Source of the DNA: Kitasatospora cheerisanensis KCTC 2395
Lineage (GTDB): Bacteria; Actinomycetota; Actinomycetes; Streptomycetales; Streptomycetaceae
Length of the DNA: 64,000 bases
NCBI RefSeq assembly: GCF_000696185.1
Contig: NZ_KK853997.1
Coordinates: 330,533 to 394,532 of the forward strand
Reading direction: 5' to 3'
In this document: piece after piece, positions 63,000 through 64,000 of the stretch
How the letters are laid out: every line of letters begins with the position of its first letter
Numbering within the stretch: the first letter of the stretch is position 1
Program-made: the position numbers and the translations under genes
The notes under the pieces: model-generated
Seen by the model: only the letters and a program-made list of their open reading frames with translations
Database searches by the model: none
What the model was told of the DNA's origin: nothing

Positions 63000-64000
63000 T
63001 CATGCGGACCCCAACTGCCGGTCGAGGTACTCGAACATCTCGTCGTCGCTGGCCGCCTCGATCAGCTCGGGGGCCAGGTCGTCCGGGTCGCCCGGGTCGC
63101 CCGCCGGGCGGGCGGGGGCGGCCGGTGCCGCGGCGGGCAGCGGGCGGGACAGCACTTCCCGGAGCCGGGCGGCGAGTTCCTCGCTGACGCCGTCCTGCGG
63201 CAGGGCGTCGAGCAGCGACTCCAGGGCGTCGAGCCCGGCCCGGACCGCCGCGTCGGCGCTCGGACGGGCGGCGCCGGCCCGCTCGGCGAGGTGGCGGGCC
63301 AGCGCCTCCGGGGTGGGGTGGTCGAAGACCAGCGCGGCCGGCAGCCGCAGCCCGGTCGAGGACGCCAGCCGGTTGCGCAGCTCGACCCCGGTGAGCGAGT
63401 CGAAGCCGACGTCTTTGAACGGGCGGGCCGGGCGGATCAGGTGCGGCGAGCTGTGGCCGAGCACCGCCGCGGCGGTGCCGCGCACCAGGTCGAGCAGGGT
63501 CCGGTGCAGTTCGGCCTCGGGCAGTTCGGCGAGCTGCTGCGCCATCGACCGGGTGGGCAGCTCCGCCGCGGCGGCACCGGTCCGGGCGGGCCGGACCAGG
63601 CCGCGCAGCACGGCGGGCAGCCGGTCGTCCGCCCGCAGCACGGACGGGGCGATCCGGGCCGCGAGCCGGTAGGCGTACGGGGAGTCCAGCGCGGCGTCGA
63701 ACAGGGCGAGGCCCTCCGCCGAGGTCAGCGCGCCCGCTCCGACGCCCCGGCCCGAACCGACCGCGGCGGTCATCCCGCTGCGCTCCTCCCACAGGCCCCA
63801 GCCGATGGACAGGCCGGGCAGTCCCTCGGCCCGGCGTTCGGCGGCGAGGGCGTCGAGGACGGCGTTGGCGGCGGCGTAGTTCGCCTGCCCGGCCGCGCCG
63901 AACTGGGCGGCGCCCGAGGAGAACAGCACCAGCGCCGCGAGGTCGAGGTCCCGGGTGAGTTCGTGCAGGGCCAGTGCCGCGTCCGCCTTGGGCCGCAGGA
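63000..64000 (-). CDS. PKS C-terminal part (KR end, ACP, docking), cut by the window edge
   Basis: The gene enters from beyond position 64000. In frame with the window edge it shows the second half of a KR ([20 protein letters not shown], then [20 protein letters not shown] with the catalytic Tyr) and an ACP (Ser in [20 protein letters not shown]). The C-terminal docking region is rich in Ala/Asp, ending [15 protein letters not shown]. This acidic class of docking tail pairs with the [14 protein letters not shown] head of the next protein. The stop is 88 bp before the bimodular gene. It supplies the module preceding the bimodular protein. Confidence 0.9.
   Translation of the reverse strand, partial: LRPKADAALALHELTRDLDLAALVLFSSGAAQFGAAGQANYAAANAVLDALAAERRAEGLPGLSIGWGLWEERSGMTAAVGSGRGVGAGALTSAEGLALFDAALDSPYAYRLAARIAPSVLRADDRLPAVLRGLVRPARTGAAAAELPTRSMAQQLAELPEAELHRTLLDLVRGTAAAVLGHSSPHLIRPARPFKDVGFDSLTGVELRNRLASSTGLRLPAALVFDHPTPEALARHLAERAGAARPSADAAVRAGLDALESLLDALPQDGVSEELAARLREVLSRPLPAAAPAAPARPAGDPGDPDDLAPELIEAASDDEMFEYLDRQLGSA

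Overview
The window is very G+C-rich with strong third-position G/C bias. GTG and TTG starts and 4-bp ATGA/GTGA overlaps are common, and the gene families are typical of actinomycetes. Everything fits a Streptomyces or Kitasatospora chromosome. I see no tRNA, rRNA or CRISPR array.

Positions 1-16000 are a mosaic of ordinary single genes and decayed DNA: GNAT acetyltransferase, DUF4291, AhpD-like protein, pirin, an IS5-type transposase remnant, DUF6308, APC permease, zinc-ribbon membrane protein and a secreted peptidoglycan-binding protein. Inside it sits a tightly coupled three-gene operon (8095-11172, minus strand). It consists of a small EACC1-like protein, a caspase-fold protease with a visible His/Cys pair, and a large helical protein of unknown function. 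I read it as a candidate conflict (defence) system. Positions 11.2-13.7 kb are largely gene debris.

Positions 16.9-23.5 kb hold a plus-strand operon of seven genes behind a perfect palindrome and a promoter-like sequence. It encodes a cupin, a stand-alone methionyl-tRNA-synthetase paralogue, a DadA-type FAD oxidoreductase, an unassigned protein with faint YqcI/YcgG resemblance, a DUF4178 protein, a SAM methyltransferase and a SIS sugar-isomerase-like protein. I know of no characterised pathway with this gene set; it is my best candidate for an undescribed system.

Positions 23.6-36.3 kb form a light and photo-oxidative stress locus. It has SigK/RskA, a six-gene operon (photolyase, FAD oxidoreductase, DUF1365, two cyclopropane-synthase-type methyltransferases, DUF1295), a second SigK-like ECF factor and a LitR/CarH-type MerR regulator. 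An alpha/beta hydrolase, a DUF2071 protein, a DUF4383 protein and a relic of a second photolyase-like gene lie alongside.

From 36.4 kb to the window end lies one edge of a modular type I polyketide cluster. It has a fumarate-adenylating-type ligase and acyltransferase pair, a type II thioesterase, a SARP regulator, a complete methoxymalonyl-ACP set (FkbG/H/I/J/K types) and the last three PKS modules plus the end of the preceding module. The module order KR, then DH-KR, then DH-KR-TE, together with the methoxymalonyl genes and the fumarate pair, matches the C1-C7 end of bafilomycin-type plecomacrolides (inference). The PKS genes and fkbK/J/I/H run on the minus strand; the O-methyltransferase and SARP genes converge on them across a strong terminator.

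Three genes (19037-20118, 22513-23504, 34729-35801) are each split by what looks like one missing base in a G/C run. This points to either sequencing error or recent frameshifts.
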